Shown piece after piece: positions 35,726 through 47,409 of a DNA stretch of 64,000 nucleotides. Below the pieces are notes generated by a model, which was not told where the DNA came from, did no database searches, and worked only from the letters and a program-made list of their open reading frames with translations. Position 1 is the stretch's first letter, and the number at the start of each line of letters is the position of its first letter. Position numbers and translations under genes: made by a program. Origin of the DNA: Seriola aureovittata (Eukaryota > Chordata > Actinopteri > Carangiformes > Carangidae); contig NC_079383.1 in assembly GCF_021018895.1 (NCBI RefSeq), forward strand, positions 19,114,353-19,178,352, given 5' to 3'.

Positions 35726-37419
35726 TCTCCTGTTGTCACTTCCTTCCTCTATAACCACCGATGCCATGCGTGAGCAGTAACCGTGGAGATGCTGCTATAG
35801 GGGAAAAGACTTGATTTTGGCTGAAGCCCTTCATCAGCATCACTGACGGATGCATTATAGCAATGTTTTCATTGTTGCCACTGAGCAGACAGCTCATTCA
35901 TTTTCAGATCGGCTGTAACTGCTACAGCTCGTGCAGTTAGGAAGCCATCTATATGTAAGATGTATAGGTTGTTAACCGTGACGCAAACACGTTGAGTGTG
36001 GCATGAATACAGCTTACTTTGCAGAAATGTTTGTGAAATACGCATGAAGCATTAAAATGCAAATTCTGTGCTATATCCGTGGGAACATTTTTTTTCCCCA
36101 CTGTAAAACACCTAAGTGAAGGAGGAATGAGTAGAAACAAATAAGTAATGGTGGTAATGGTGTGGAAGTCAGGTGTACGATTTCACCTTCAACAAACCCA
36201 CGTCTAACCTAAGCCTAACTCATGAAAATGCTTTCAACTTTGAAAGGTTTAACTCTCACCTCACATTTTCGTATTCATCATTTATGAAAAAAACCCCATA
36301 CACTTGATATGTCTGGTGTCTTCACAACCTCAACATTTCACCTGAACTGACTTTTATGGATAAAGCTGTCTGCAGCATCTGACCCATGCAGTCATTGTAA
36401 ATTATTTCTCAATTAATATAACATGACCAAATAAACTAATGCCTAATGACCCCTAGTCACCAGGTGTGTATATCTGTGAGCAGAGATTGAAGTTCCATAC
36501 TTACGATATTTCAAGTGAATATTTCAATATCTAATATTAGAGGCCAGAAGAGGTAAAGCTCTCCTGTATTTCATAAATAAAAAAACACAGGAAAGGAAGC
36601 ACAGCTGTGAGTCATAACTGCAGTTGTCATATAATACTGTCATGGTGCAGGAATCTATATTACAAACAATTTTAATCTCAATACATCCACATTTGGAAGC
36701 AGTTTGTGACTGAAGTTTGTTTAAGTCACATCTACATCAAATACAGTATCTTTGATATTCATGACGTACTCCCAATTGTGTGGCTCTGAACAATGAAATT
36801 TCACCAGTGTAATTCACAATTTTATTATTTTTTCATTAAGCAACATTTGGCTTCACCTTTTTTTGTTTCACTTGCTCTCTCCCTATTTCCTTACTTTTCT
36901 CAACTAAGTTTGGCAGGTTCAGCGTTTGTGCTAGCGACAGCACCCTCAGCCAATAAACCTTTATAATCAAGGATCTTTTATTAACATTGCCATGAGCAAT
37001 AACAGAAGATATTTGACTATATATTTTTATGAGCTGAGTGTGCAGTCACTAACATATTTTTTCCTGATTGCGTTTTAATCATTTAAGCAGTTATGGTACC
37101 AGCACCTCTGTCTCACATGCTCTTTTAGTTTTTTACCCCCTTTTTCATTTTATTAAGTTAGTTATTTGTATTATGTTGGATGAAGGGACAAACAGAAGGG
37201 GAAATCATGATAGTGGAACAAGCTTGTTTACCTCTAGCTAATCTGCTCTTCTAGTCTGCATATGCTTCAAGCAGCAATAATGGAAAGTGAGACTTGGCTT
37301 CAGACAAAATACGGTATTTCATAATGAAGGTTTGGCCTTTTTGTGTGTAAGTAAACACCTCTACTGGAGCCAAATAAAAACAAAAAGAGATTAAAAAAAT
37401 GATTCTACCCACGATTACT
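35726..37419. other. Unique AT-rich non-coding DNA
   Basis: No gene, microsatellite or clear mobile element is seen. Open frames are short. Confidence 0.55.
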
Positions 37420-37640
37420 GTCTGTAAACACCGGTTAATTAGAGGCCATTATCATTTTTATCAATCTACATTTGGGATGTAAATTGAAGGGGACATTTAG
37501 GGTTTCGGGCTCATTCTCATTCAAATAGTGATATCAATAAAAATGCCCGTCCGGACTGAGGCATATTGTGCCCACCTGTCAATTGCACCTTTCAGAAACC
37601 TGCTGGACCATCATGCAGCTGTGGAATGGGAGGGCATATT
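37420..37640. promoter_or_regulatory. Candidate conserved non-coding element
   Basis: The DNA is repeat-free, with ACCGGTTAATTAGAGGCC near 37430, CATTATCATTTTTATCAATC near 37449 (a GATA-type site on the complement) and CACCTGTCAATTGCACC near 37573, which combines an E-box-like and a MEIS/PBX-like motif. The motif density is high. Function is inferred. Confidence 0.32.
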
Positions 37641-37989
37641 AAAAAGGTCATATTATTTGAAATTCAAGACACTTTGAATGAAATAAGAACCCATTTATTC
37701 TCACACTGCCTGGCTCCTGACAGTAAAAAAAAAAGAAGAAAAAAAGAGAAAGTGACAGAGAAAAAAACGTTAATAATCATCTATAATTTTGCAGGAAGAA
37801 GAATCAATTATAGCATAATATTATAGCATGAAATATATTCCGACGCACCAATATGAATAACAAAATGAGGAGTGCAGCGCAAGTGGTTGGGTGCCTGCAG
37901 TTGAGTGGTGGTTTAACACTAAGTGGTTACCCAGCATTGTAGATGTGTCATCACGGAGAACAAACATCATTAAACTTATTATTACAATT

Positions 37990-38340
37990 ATTCATTGCAG
38001 TAGCTTTGCAGAAGCCCCTGATGGCCCATTAACAACAGTCTACTGAGAGACACATCACTCTTCAGTGGCCCTAAAGAGGGGGATGAAAAGCATTCCCATT
38101 GACTCCCCTCCTCCCCCAAAGCCCATTAATGATAATCATTATTTTCCCTTTGTTCATTATGATCCACACTCCTCCATTAACAAGGATTCTAATATCCTCT
38201 TCCAATGTGGGGAGACGGAAGTTCTGTGTAGCCTTAAAGTGCCTCCTTCGCCATGTTACCTCGAGACTCGCAGCAGGAGGCAGGCATGATAAGTGACAAA
38301 TGAACGCTCACTTTGGATATCACCCCCATCTCTGTTGTCA
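37990..38340. promoter_or_regulatory. Candidate conserved non-coding element
   Basis: Repeat-free DNA contains CCCATTAATGATAATCATTA near 38121 and CTCCATTAACAAGGATTC near 38171, with TGATGGCCCATTAACAACAG near 38019. The three ATTAA-type sites are spaced over 150 bases. Overlapping plus-strand frames of 65-75 codons lack any signature. Function is inferred from composition. Confidence 0.3.
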
Positions 38341-39081
38341 TTATCTCTTTTCATACCGTCTCAAAACCACTTTCACTCTCGCTTCAAATCCCAGTCAATC
38401 ACATGGCTCAAAAATGCCAGCGGGGAAGACGGTTGTGCAACCATAACACAGCAAGCTACTTATTTTTCTCCCTCTCTGTGGTTCTCTTTCTCCTCTAATG
38501 AAGGTGGATTACTTAGATGAAGGTTTGCACTGCAGGCGATAAATGTCACTCAGATTGCGTCTTTTTGATATTCTTCTTTTCTCTCATCCCCAGTTGCAAA
38601 TTATTTTATTTAACAGATTTTTAAAAATCTAAATAGATACAATATGTGTTCTGTAGGTTTCTTTTTTTTTTTTTTTAAATCTTTCCAATATCAACAATCC
38701 CATGAAAAGCCAAAACAAACAATTTATTTAACTATTTGAGTATTATTAGCATGATGTTTCTTATGCTCGCCATTCTCTCCAAAATATATCAAAATCATGT
38801 AAAAGATCCATTCTGTTGGGCTTAGTGACATTCTCATGTGTTGTTCCTAAGTAACTGCATTACTTTACATATTCCTAAGTAATGTGTTACTGCCAAACAT
38901 TGAAAGTCATACATGCAGCCATTGGCCAGTTATTCCCATTTGTTGGAATGGTGTAGCTGTATAAAATAGGTCTGAGATGAAAATTTCACCCATAACACTC
39001 AAAAAGCTGGAATAAGCCCACACAGAACATGTGACACATGATATTGTCAAACGGAGTAGAAAAGGATGATTTTTTCCAGCC
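38341..39081. other. Unique non-coding DNA
   Basis: No gene is seen. A T tract lies at 38662-38675. The rest is AT-rich unique sequence. Confidence 0.55.
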
Positions 39082-39312
39082 TTAAAGGAGCTATTTGTAA
39101 GTTTTGCTATTGCTACATAGCCAACATTAGCATTAACAGGTGTTTACTAACCAGACAAGGAGAAACGTTGCAAGTTCAGCATCAAACTTCATTCCTTTAA
39201 TTGCATGTAAACACAACGATGGCTGAAGCTCTTGCCAAGACTTATTAAACAGCTATTAATGCTAACACTGGCTATGTAGCAATAGCAAAACTAACACATA
39301 GCTACTTTAAAG
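39082..39312. mobile_element. Family A element, copy 6: fold-back deletion derivative
   Basis: This copy is about 230 bases and consists largely of two inverted arms. The left arm runs TTAAAGGAGCTATTTGTAAG, TTTTGCTATTGCTACATAGC, CAACATTAGCATTAACAGG. The right arm carries the complement of all three (ATTAATGCTAACACTGGC, TATGTAGCAATAGCAAAACT, AGCTACTTTAA). Arms are about 65 bases with few mismatches. Between them are only short remnants such as ACAACGATGGCTGAAGCTCT. The central segment, including the TATCGGAAAGTGA landmark, has been lost. Confidence 0.88.
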
Positions 39313-41555
39313 CTGTTTGGGGGCAATAAAGGGGGAAAACATAATGTTAAGGGATTTTAAAATGTCAGTCCAAAGTTGTTATAAGTAGGAAAGCAAACTT
39401 GAAAAGTACATATGAACCAGCACTTGTGAGCATGCTCAGTGACATCAACATCATCTGGACCACCTGCACATTCCTGAAAATGCAGTCACTCTTATTAGTT
39501 AAGTTAGTTGTTATACAATATGTTTTTGTTGGTGATGCATAAGAGGCAATAAGCTGTTTTATTTTAACTTTGGTCTGTTTATAGAATTTATCGGTAATCA
39601 TCCTTCAGCAGGGATGACATACTCTTGATTAGTCACATGACTTTGCTTGTCTTCTCTGAGCTCTCTCCCCTGATGCCAAGTGTTTGCCAGTCAAAAACAG
39701 CATTAAGAGGCAAAAAAAAAAGTGGTGAGTGTAGAAGATGCCAATCTCCTCTTACCGCATCACTGCCTTCTAGTTGACCATGAAACCCAATCTGGACGCT
39801 GATGAAGCGCCTGTCAATGCCATAGGCCCGACAAAGACGTGTATTTGCCTCTTTATAAATCACTCCCCCCTCCTCACTGCTGTGGAGCCAACCTGGAGCT
39901 TTTACCTCTGGGTGAACCTTCTGGCAAAAAGCAATTTGTCAATGGCTCATCTGCATTCAAGCCATATCAAGTGTGAAGACTGACAACTCCATCAGCTTAT
40001 TCTCCAGCAGCCTGCAGAGTCCGCCATGGATATATGGGGTCGATGGGAAGGTAAGTCTCCTTGTTTTCATGCAACGGCAAGGCTACTGGGGGGAAACAGC
40101 AGTTAAACCAAGCAGGCTTACAGCACATTGTTGTTTCACAGGCTCTGTGTTTCACATGCAGTGCTGGGAGTAGTCATCATCGCACAGCTCTGCAATTGAC
40201 CCACTGCACCTACTGCTAATGCTCAATATGACACCTACCCACCCTATTTCTCACTGGCAACATCAGCCACCATCCTTCATTATTTATTATTTCCTCTGAG
40301 TGTGTACTTGACACAAGCGCACGTTTAAAGCTGCAGCATTTAGATCACATTGTTTCTCTGATAGCACAAACACATGTGAACCTTTTTGTGTGATGAGAGT
40401 ATTTTATAATGAATTCACACTAAGTGCCCAGTTACCATCCAACGCACTATTTGTTACAGATGTGAAAGTGCAAACCATTGCCTGTCTAAGGCTACTGAGG
40501 AATGCTATTTTAATTGAATGAAATGACGAAAGTATGTGTCTAAAAAATAGTAGAAAAGAAGGACATATGGAAATAAAAATGTTGTATTTTATCAGAAATG
40601 TTCTATAAGGACTTGTCCATGTTGTTCATGCCCTTGAACATTTTTTACAGTATTTGATTTTCTGCGGGGTTAACTTTGTTCTTTAGAAAGAATTACTGTG
40701 CACAAGGCACCCTCAAACTACAGCCTATTGTGATCACAGAAACTAGTGGGCTACTAATGACAATTTTCAGTCAAACAGGTCAAGAAAACTTGGAGCCCCA
40801 GCAACTACATGCAGGAAATAAATTTTCCCTTTTGTGCATTTCTATTTATGCTTCAACTATATCTGAAGAATTGGAGGAAATAGTCCAATAAGACATTAGA
40901 GAGCATTAGCTTTGATGGTAGGGCAAGTTTTACATGCGGTAAATGTGCTGCCTCTGTAATTTGTGTAACAGCATTGAGGCACATTGGTTACAACGGCAGG
41001 TAAAGTGCCTGAGTTCCTAAAGAACAAGACTAGGTCAAATCCTGACAAAATCTCCCTCCCTCTCTCCTGCTCTCTCTGCTTGGTGTGTCTTATGTTTAGT
41101 TATTCCTCTGCCTCCTTTAGTAATAATGATACATGTTATGAAAGTGGTTTATTTGCCGTAATGGAGGCGAGGCTCAGTGTACTGGGAGTGCTCTTCAGCT
41201 TCCCTGCACTTCCCAAGCAGCCAGGAAACCAGAGCAGCTCGGTAGACTGTAGCTCGGCACTTTGCTGACCAGTGGTGGAAATATCATCAGTTAGTCAGTC
41301 AGTCAGTCAGTCGGTCAGCAACATTCCAGATTATAGGGCTGGCCTCGCTGTTGTAGTCTGGCCAAAAAGGTTGCTGGGTTCCTGAGAAAGTGCCTGCCAA
41401 TGAAAAGCTCTAGGCCTATAAATATATAACCCAGTTTATTCAGTGAGTTGCAGCTTTTTTTTCTCCCCATCTAATACTTGATTTGTATCCTCATACCTTA
41501 AGCCACACCAAATATAACAGAGGCAACATTGTTAGTTCCCCTGAAGCCACATTAC
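39313..41555. other. Unique non-coding DNA with a possible regulatory block at 39600-40060
   Basis: No gene is called. At 39600-40060 repeat-free DNA ends in GGGAAGGTAAGTCTCC (40046-40061), a consensus-like splice donor. The upstream open frame (39774-39983) ends before it, so an exon is not supported. A short AGTC run lies at 41291-41318. The 94-codon frame at 40984-41268 has no signature. Confidence 0.5.
41291..41318. repeat. Short (AGTC)n tetranucleotide repeat
   Basis: About six AGTC units with one GGTC variant near the right end. Confidence 0.85.
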
Positions 41556-41720
41556 TGTGCCTGAAAATTATTGTTCTAAATGCTGCACATTTACAAAAGA
41601 ATTAACTCCATAATTAGCAGGCTGCATTCAAAAGCACTGCCAGTCATTCCCTCTTTCACTGCAATCAGCATGTGGAATTTTGATTAATGAAATGCCCTCT
41701 TAATAATAACTTGTAATGAC
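41556..41720. promoter_or_regulatory. Candidate conserved non-coding element
   Basis: Repeat-free, AT-richer DNA contains AAGAATTAACTCCATAATTA near 41598 and TTTTGATTAATGAAATGCCC near 41677. Motif density is the only evidence. Confidence 0.25.
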
Positions 41721-44447
41721 TGCTTTGGTCACTGTGATCAAGGAACCCTGATGAGGACATGCTTTTTCCGTCTAGAATTACAAATATTTTTGGTTGTTTT
41801 AAGAAAAATTAAGACTTGTTTAACATCCAGAAAAGGTAACTTCACTTAACGTTGCCTCCAAAATTGTGGTACACATGAGCCTTTCCTCGAGGTGGCTTTC
41901 TGTGCCAGAGGGGTAAACCAACAACAAATGTCAGAGCAGACACGTCGCAGGTTGGCAAGCTGTTACAGGCACTTCATTATGTTTGGGGATAACATCTCAT
42001 TCTGCATTAGAACCTGAGGTCAGAGCAGAAAATGAGCAAGGCCCCAAACAAAACAAAACACACCAAAAAAATTCCATTACAGAAAGGTGTATAAATCAAT
42101 TCTGCGTACAAACAACAAGCCCATTACGTAACAGCACGCTGTGCAGTGGCGATATGTGCTGAAATGGATAGTGACTGTCATAAACAAAAACCTCCAGAGG
42201 AAACATGACATCCATCACCGGCCTGGGAATGCAGTCTGAGATGCAAAACTCTGAACGTCTCCACATACCCAATGCAGGAAAGGACTAAAAAAAGAAAAGC
42301 TTCCCCAAAGAGGAACTTGTAAAGACCGCTGCCGGTACTGCGACGGGAGGAAAACAGGGGACCCATTAGGGGCGTTGGAAAAGAGAATCACGTCTGTTTC
42401 TGAAGAGGGACAGGACTCCCAGGAACTGTGACACAAACACTATTCGGGAAATCACTGTCGCAACGGGGTTTTGCTCAAACGGTGTGAGAGAAAACAGTTG
42501 TGACTGGAGGACGGCTGCTGAATGAAAACACAGATATTTGCAGCCTCTGTGTTCGGTGACTGATAGCCATGATCTTAATAAGGAGGGATACAGTGTGTGA
42601 ACAAACATACTCGAATGCAGCTGATTGACGCCCACTGTCTCTGTGATGTTTGTCAAATACAGCTGATGTTTCACTGTACCGAGTGTGTTTGCTAAAGCAG
42701 TGTTTACACGGCAACTAAAAGTGTCACAACTCTCCTCTGTTTTCATTTGCAATCAGGATAAAACTCAGACTGTATGTGCAGCTTTTTCTGAATCGTCACA
42801 TCAGCCTGTGAGTATCACAGGTGAAACACCATTTCACATGCAACAAATTCATATGTAGGCACGTGTGGTTATTGGACAGATCACATGATGCAACAAATGT
42901 ATCATGAAATTATAAATGACGTATTTTACAGTTTAAGAGAAACACCGTGCACTCCGCACCTTTATGCTATTGTATTCTCATTTAACAGTTTAACTTTTAT
43001 ATAGACACTGTGTGGTGTTGTTCATTGTTTTTACATGCTTCTATTTTTTCCACCTACTTCTATTAGTTCTGTGTTAACATATCTTCGTTCTGCTTTATAT
43101 CCTGGTTCTTAGCTCTATGTTTGTTTCTGTCTGTCTCACTTTGAAGTAAGAACACCAACAGCAACGATAAACCAGAGACAAATTCCTTTTTGTGTGCACA
43201 TGCTTTGCTACTAAAACTGATTCTGAAAACATCAGTGTCACATAAGGGATGATATTCATAGACATGGTTTTACATGTGATGAATTAACATATTCCCACAT
43301 GTGGTTTAATGCAAGTAACTTAATGTGAACATACATGGGCTACTGCAGTGGTACTATTGCTATGGTTACCTGCTTGCAATGTGATTTAAATCGTTGACAA
43401 GAGCTATGTTTGAGGTGCCCTAATATGATTTTAATGGACATCTGTCAGTCATTTTAAAACAAGCATTTTCCTTAACACTGATATTAGTAAATGGAATGTA
43501 CACATGGAAGAACTTGTTATGACAGGAAATAAATCTAACATGTGTCATATTGCTGCCACTTAGAGACAGCTGTGTCACTGTATTTTGATTTCTGGTATAT
43601 GAGCAGACACTATGACCAATCAATAAAAAAGAAATTCACATAAGCAGCATATTATGGAGCATGAAGACCTGCTGTGTAGCTTAAGAGACTAACAGGATCA
43701 TCTCTACATTATACAGTGTATGGATAATGTACAGCTTTACAAAGCATGCGTGGCTGCGCTGACATCACTGCTACATACATTACATATTATACCACGTTCT
43801 ATAAATGTTCCAGCATGCTTCTTCAGTGCAGTGGAGGTGTGATAGAGAACGTGTGCTCACATTGTGGTAGTAAACACAAATTAAAGCTGCTATGTTTAGC
43901 ATTTTGTGTGTCATGTCACAAAGAGGATGTTGCCGCTTTCCCGCCCAGCCCAGTTTCTCCTGCTGCTTTGTGTGTATTCTCTTCTGAAGAGCACGAAGAC
44001 AAATAAGAGCTGAGCAGCCGGCGTGTTTTGACAGAATAAGCTAAAGTAAAAGTGAAGTTGTGCAGTTAAGAAGAGCAGGACAGGAGTAAAGTTGAGCAAT
44101 GCTGAAGTAAAAAATATCCTTGAAGAAATCTCCTTTTGAGCCACAGAGCAACATGGAACCTGACAATATTCAGTGTATATCATATTTTCCTTCACTGCAT
44201 TCATCCAACAGCTACAGTTACTTTGCAAATTAAGATTTTTCACACAATCGTCTTATAAAATGTGCCACATTGTTGTAAATTATAAAAGCTGCACCATCAT
44301 ACACCATATAATCATAATCCAGCAATATATATTTATAGTATCCAAATAGCAATACAACACTCTAAAAAGCACCCCTTCTGTATAATGAGCACATTTATTT
44401 TTGATACTGAAGTAAAAGTGTATAAGAACTATTGGAAAAATTTATTT
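41721..44447. other. Unique non-coding DNA
   Basis: No gene is called. Opposed and overlapping open frames at 42178-42752 (up to 128 codons on the minus strand) have no signature. A short cysteine-rich stretch without a stop lies on the plus strand at 42255-42428 and is noted as a finding. The rest is AT-rich unique DNA. Confidence 0.5.
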
Positions 44448-44862
44448 AAATCTGCAAGTTCTGCTATTGCTACATAGTTAGCATTAGCATTAAGAGCTGT
44501 TTATTTACCAGTCAAGTAGAAATGCTGCAAGTTCCGACTTCATTCATTTACTCACCAACAGTTGTCTCCAGCGGTGGAAAGCAACACCAGTGTTAACTCT
44601 TGTCTCTATCATGTCTTTTCTTCTACTGAAGGTAGCATGCTAACCAGCTAGCCCTGTCCTGTCTCGTCACTTTCCGATAGCGAGTCACTGTAGCCTGCAG
44701 TCTGCCCTGAAGACATAGCACTGCTGAGAGGACGTATTATAATCTCTTATCTTATAAACACAACGATGGCCGAAGGTGTTGTTAAGAGACAATCACCACC
44801 ACCTACTGCAGGCAAGAAAACACGTTCAGTTGCAGAGAAAACTTACAAATAGCCCCTTTTAA
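44448..44862 (-). mobile_element. Family A inverted-repeat element, copy 7 (asymmetric ends)
   Basis: The left end reads GTTCTGCTATTGCTACATAG. The right end reads GTTGCAGAGAAAACTTACAA, then ATAGCCCCTTTTAA, as in copy 4. Interior landmarks: TCTCCAGCGGTGGAAAGCAA, AGCATGCTAACCAGCTAGCC, GTCACTTTCCGATAGCGAGT and ACAACGATGGCCGAAGG. At about 415 bases it is the most complete asymmetric copy and a good template for reconstructing the family. It has no coding capacity. Confidence 0.88.
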
Positions 44863-45423
44863 GATTTTTTCATCAATTCTGACCCCATTTTTGATTGTGG
44901 TATTTTTAGCAGGTATTTTTTTTACTGCAGCACAACGGCTATTGTTGAAAAATGGCGGGCAAAAAAAAGTATCAAAAATTGAACATTATTAAAATTGTAA
45001 AGAATAAAACTTTATGTATTTTTCCAAAAACTTTTATTTGCAATTAAGCACTTTTACGTTCTGGCAGACAAGCAACACATTTAATGAACTACGACCATCC
45101 CTTTCTGCTGTCCACAGGCAGCACTGAGGTCTCACTGAGCACACCGCTGCTCTTCATTCAAATATCTAAATGTCATGTGCAGTGCAGGATGGTGCGTGCA
45201 TTGCAATCTCGCACTTAGCGGCAGTCTGCCTGTGAACGCCCCGTCTCACCCTGTCTCCCCTTCTTTTTCCTTTCACCTTTTCCTGTCGTGTACTTCTCTC
45301 ATCTCCTTTTCACCATCTCTCCTTCTCTCCTCTCTTCCCGCTCCTGTCTCCTCTCACGTTTCCCTCGCCTTTCATTTTCTCTGTCTCACCTTTCTTTTCC
45401 TGTCCCCTCCCCTCCCCTCCCCT

Positions 45424-45461
<38 letters not shown>

Positions 45462-47079
45462 TCAACAGTCTGAGTCTCATCTCATTTGCTCCCCTCTGAG
45501 GCTTTCTGACACACAGCATCCACAGAGAAGCTGAGGAGAGAGCAGGGGCGAGCGGGAAACTGATGAAACTCACACCTCGATGTGAACACACCTCTCCTTT
45601 CTTGGCAGTCAGCTAACATCTGGGCTCATGAATCACTGAATTATTACAGTGTGTGGGAATGTATGTGACTCCTTTTGACTATGTATCTTTGAGCACTGAT
45701 GCATGTTTCTCTGCTTCTGTCTCACTTTATTATTAATCATTTGGAAATACTGTATCTATAATGAGACGGTGTGTTTTGAGAGCTTAAGCGTGACTCTTCT
45801 TGCATATCACAGGTTTCATCCTTTTATTGCAAAACCATTCACAGATGAATAAGTTAAGAAACAAACCTTGCCCTGATGAATGAGATATGAGGCCAGCGAA
45901 GATAAATAAAGTATGTGCTGAGGTACTTGTTCATACTTTTTCTTAAAGCTGCATTAATTTATTTATTTTTTGCCACATGATAGCAGAAGAAAAAAAAGCT
46001 TAGCTAAAATTTTATTCCTAAGAAGTATTCAGTGCTTCCTATCTTATCTCCTTTAGCATAGGAAACACTGGACCTTCCTTTATGAAAGGAAAGGAGAAAA
46101 GCCGTCCCACAAGCAACATTTACAGTGACGCACCATTGTATTTTCACCTCGGCAGACCGACATAAATGTAAAAGCAACACAGAACTTGTTTTGTTTGTGA
46201 CACGATCCAGTGCTGATGGAAATCCTTGTCTGATCAACTGAAGCCCAAATCCATATAGGATAGATATCGTCTCTTTCAAATCTGTCCAGTAAGGAGTCAT
46301 CACGAAGAACAAGTAAATTTCTAGTTAACAATATCATCATCATAACAAAATACTATAGCCTATACATAAATGTTGTTTCACTAACTCCCCTTCCATTGAG
46401 TAAAGCACTAAAAATGAATTTTCTCTAGTTAACAAATGTATAGAAATGTCAAAAGCGCATACAACAGGAAACTATACTTATGTCTGAATATAATTTATTC
46501 TGATCTCTTGCTCAGTTCATTATTTCTATTTAATTATTATTTTACCGACTCAGCTTTCTCTATTTATATATTCCTTTCATTTTATCTTATTTCAGTATTT
46601 CAATCCTGTTTGCTTTGTTTTTTGCGGTTAGGAAAAAGAGTATTTATCCTCAGTGTGTTATAAATAAAGTTATTTAAAAAGAAAAAAAGCTTAGTGTAAA
46701 TTGATTGTCTTTCCTAAGTCCATATGAATTCTCTTTCACATCTTTCCTTGAGCTCATGACGTTTTCCTTCGAGGTCAAGGACAAGTGGTTAGGAAAGGAG
46801 ATTATTTTGAATTTTAGACCTCAGCCTTACTCTTCCTCACAGTGACTTCTGACCTTGACCCTACCCATTCTCACTTCTCAATGCCTACACCTAACCAATG
46901 CAACCAGCGCAGGCAACGATCATCAGCCAATCAGAGGCAGTGTAGGGCGGGTCATGTCAACTCTAAGGTAGGATTCGTAAGTTTACAACCTGCTGCCAAC
47001 TGCAGTCAAAACAGAGGAGACCCACACCACTAAAAAAACAACCTAAGTAACTCAAACAGAGTGTATCTTTTGGGTCACT
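44863..47079. other. Unique non-coding DNA with simple repeats
   Basis: No gene is called. A pyrimidine-rich stretch (45240-45420) leads into the CCCCT/CA array. The open frame 45175-45534 (119 codons) is an artefact of that tract. Near 46660-46690 the sequence TTATAAATAAAGTTATTTAA followed by an A-rich run resembles a polyadenylation signal or retroelement tail, without any upstream frame. Confidence 0.5.
45403..45457. repeat. Compound (CCCCT)n-(CA)n microsatellite
   Basis: About four CCCCT units (45403-45424) run directly into about 16 CA units (45424-45457). The minus strand has repeated GGGGA, a possible G-quadruplex pattern. Confidence 0.93.
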
Positions 47080-47121
47080 TTGCCGGTCCCAAGCCCGGAT
47101 AAAGGAGGAGGGTTGGACGTA
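47080..47121. mobile_element. Short LINE-like 3' fragment (tentative)
   Basis: The segment CCGGTCCCAAGCCCGGATAA followed by AGGAGGAGGGTTGGACGT resembles a motif I recall from dispersed RTE-type LINE remnants in vertebrates. Only about 40 bases are recognisable, and neither a reverse transcriptase frame nor a tail is present. Confidence 0.35.
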
Positions 47122-47409
47122 GAGCTAGCAATTCCACCCCACATAACTGTCTTTTGATTAAATTTGATATTCCAACATTTAATAATACTGGACAAAATTG
47201 ATTTATGTAATGTGGGTCTAGACAAAGCATTAAAGTCATTAAGTTATTTTGAGAAGTGATGGCCTATTTCAATGGCAAAATTAAAAAAAACAAAAACAAG
47301 AATCAACAGAAGAAAGTTCATTTATAGTTCTAAACATATCTACGGGTGTTTTTCACTCACTTTTTGTCTCTCCCATTACGTTATTCCTCTCTCCTACAGT
47401 GTCCATTAC

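Noticed and set aside
40046..40061. GGAAGGTAAGT splice donor as evidence of an exon at 39774-40050
   Set aside because: The upstream open frame closes at 39983, before the donor, and no acceptor with an open frame pairs with it.
41281..41330. CRISPR-like regular repeat
   Set aside because: It is a short AGTC simple repeat without spacers, and the host is eukaryotic. No CRISPR array is present.
42366..42752. 128-codon minus-strand frame
   Set aside because: It has no domain and is overlapped by other frames in both directions.
45175..45534. Ser/Pro/Leu-rich 119-codon frame
   Set aside because: It is the translation of a pyrimidine tract and a CA microsatellite.
46640..46690. AATAAA-type polyadenylation signal of a host gene
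   Set aside because: No coding frame or exon structure precedes it. In AT-rich DNA the hexamer is expected by chance, or it may be a retroelement tail.
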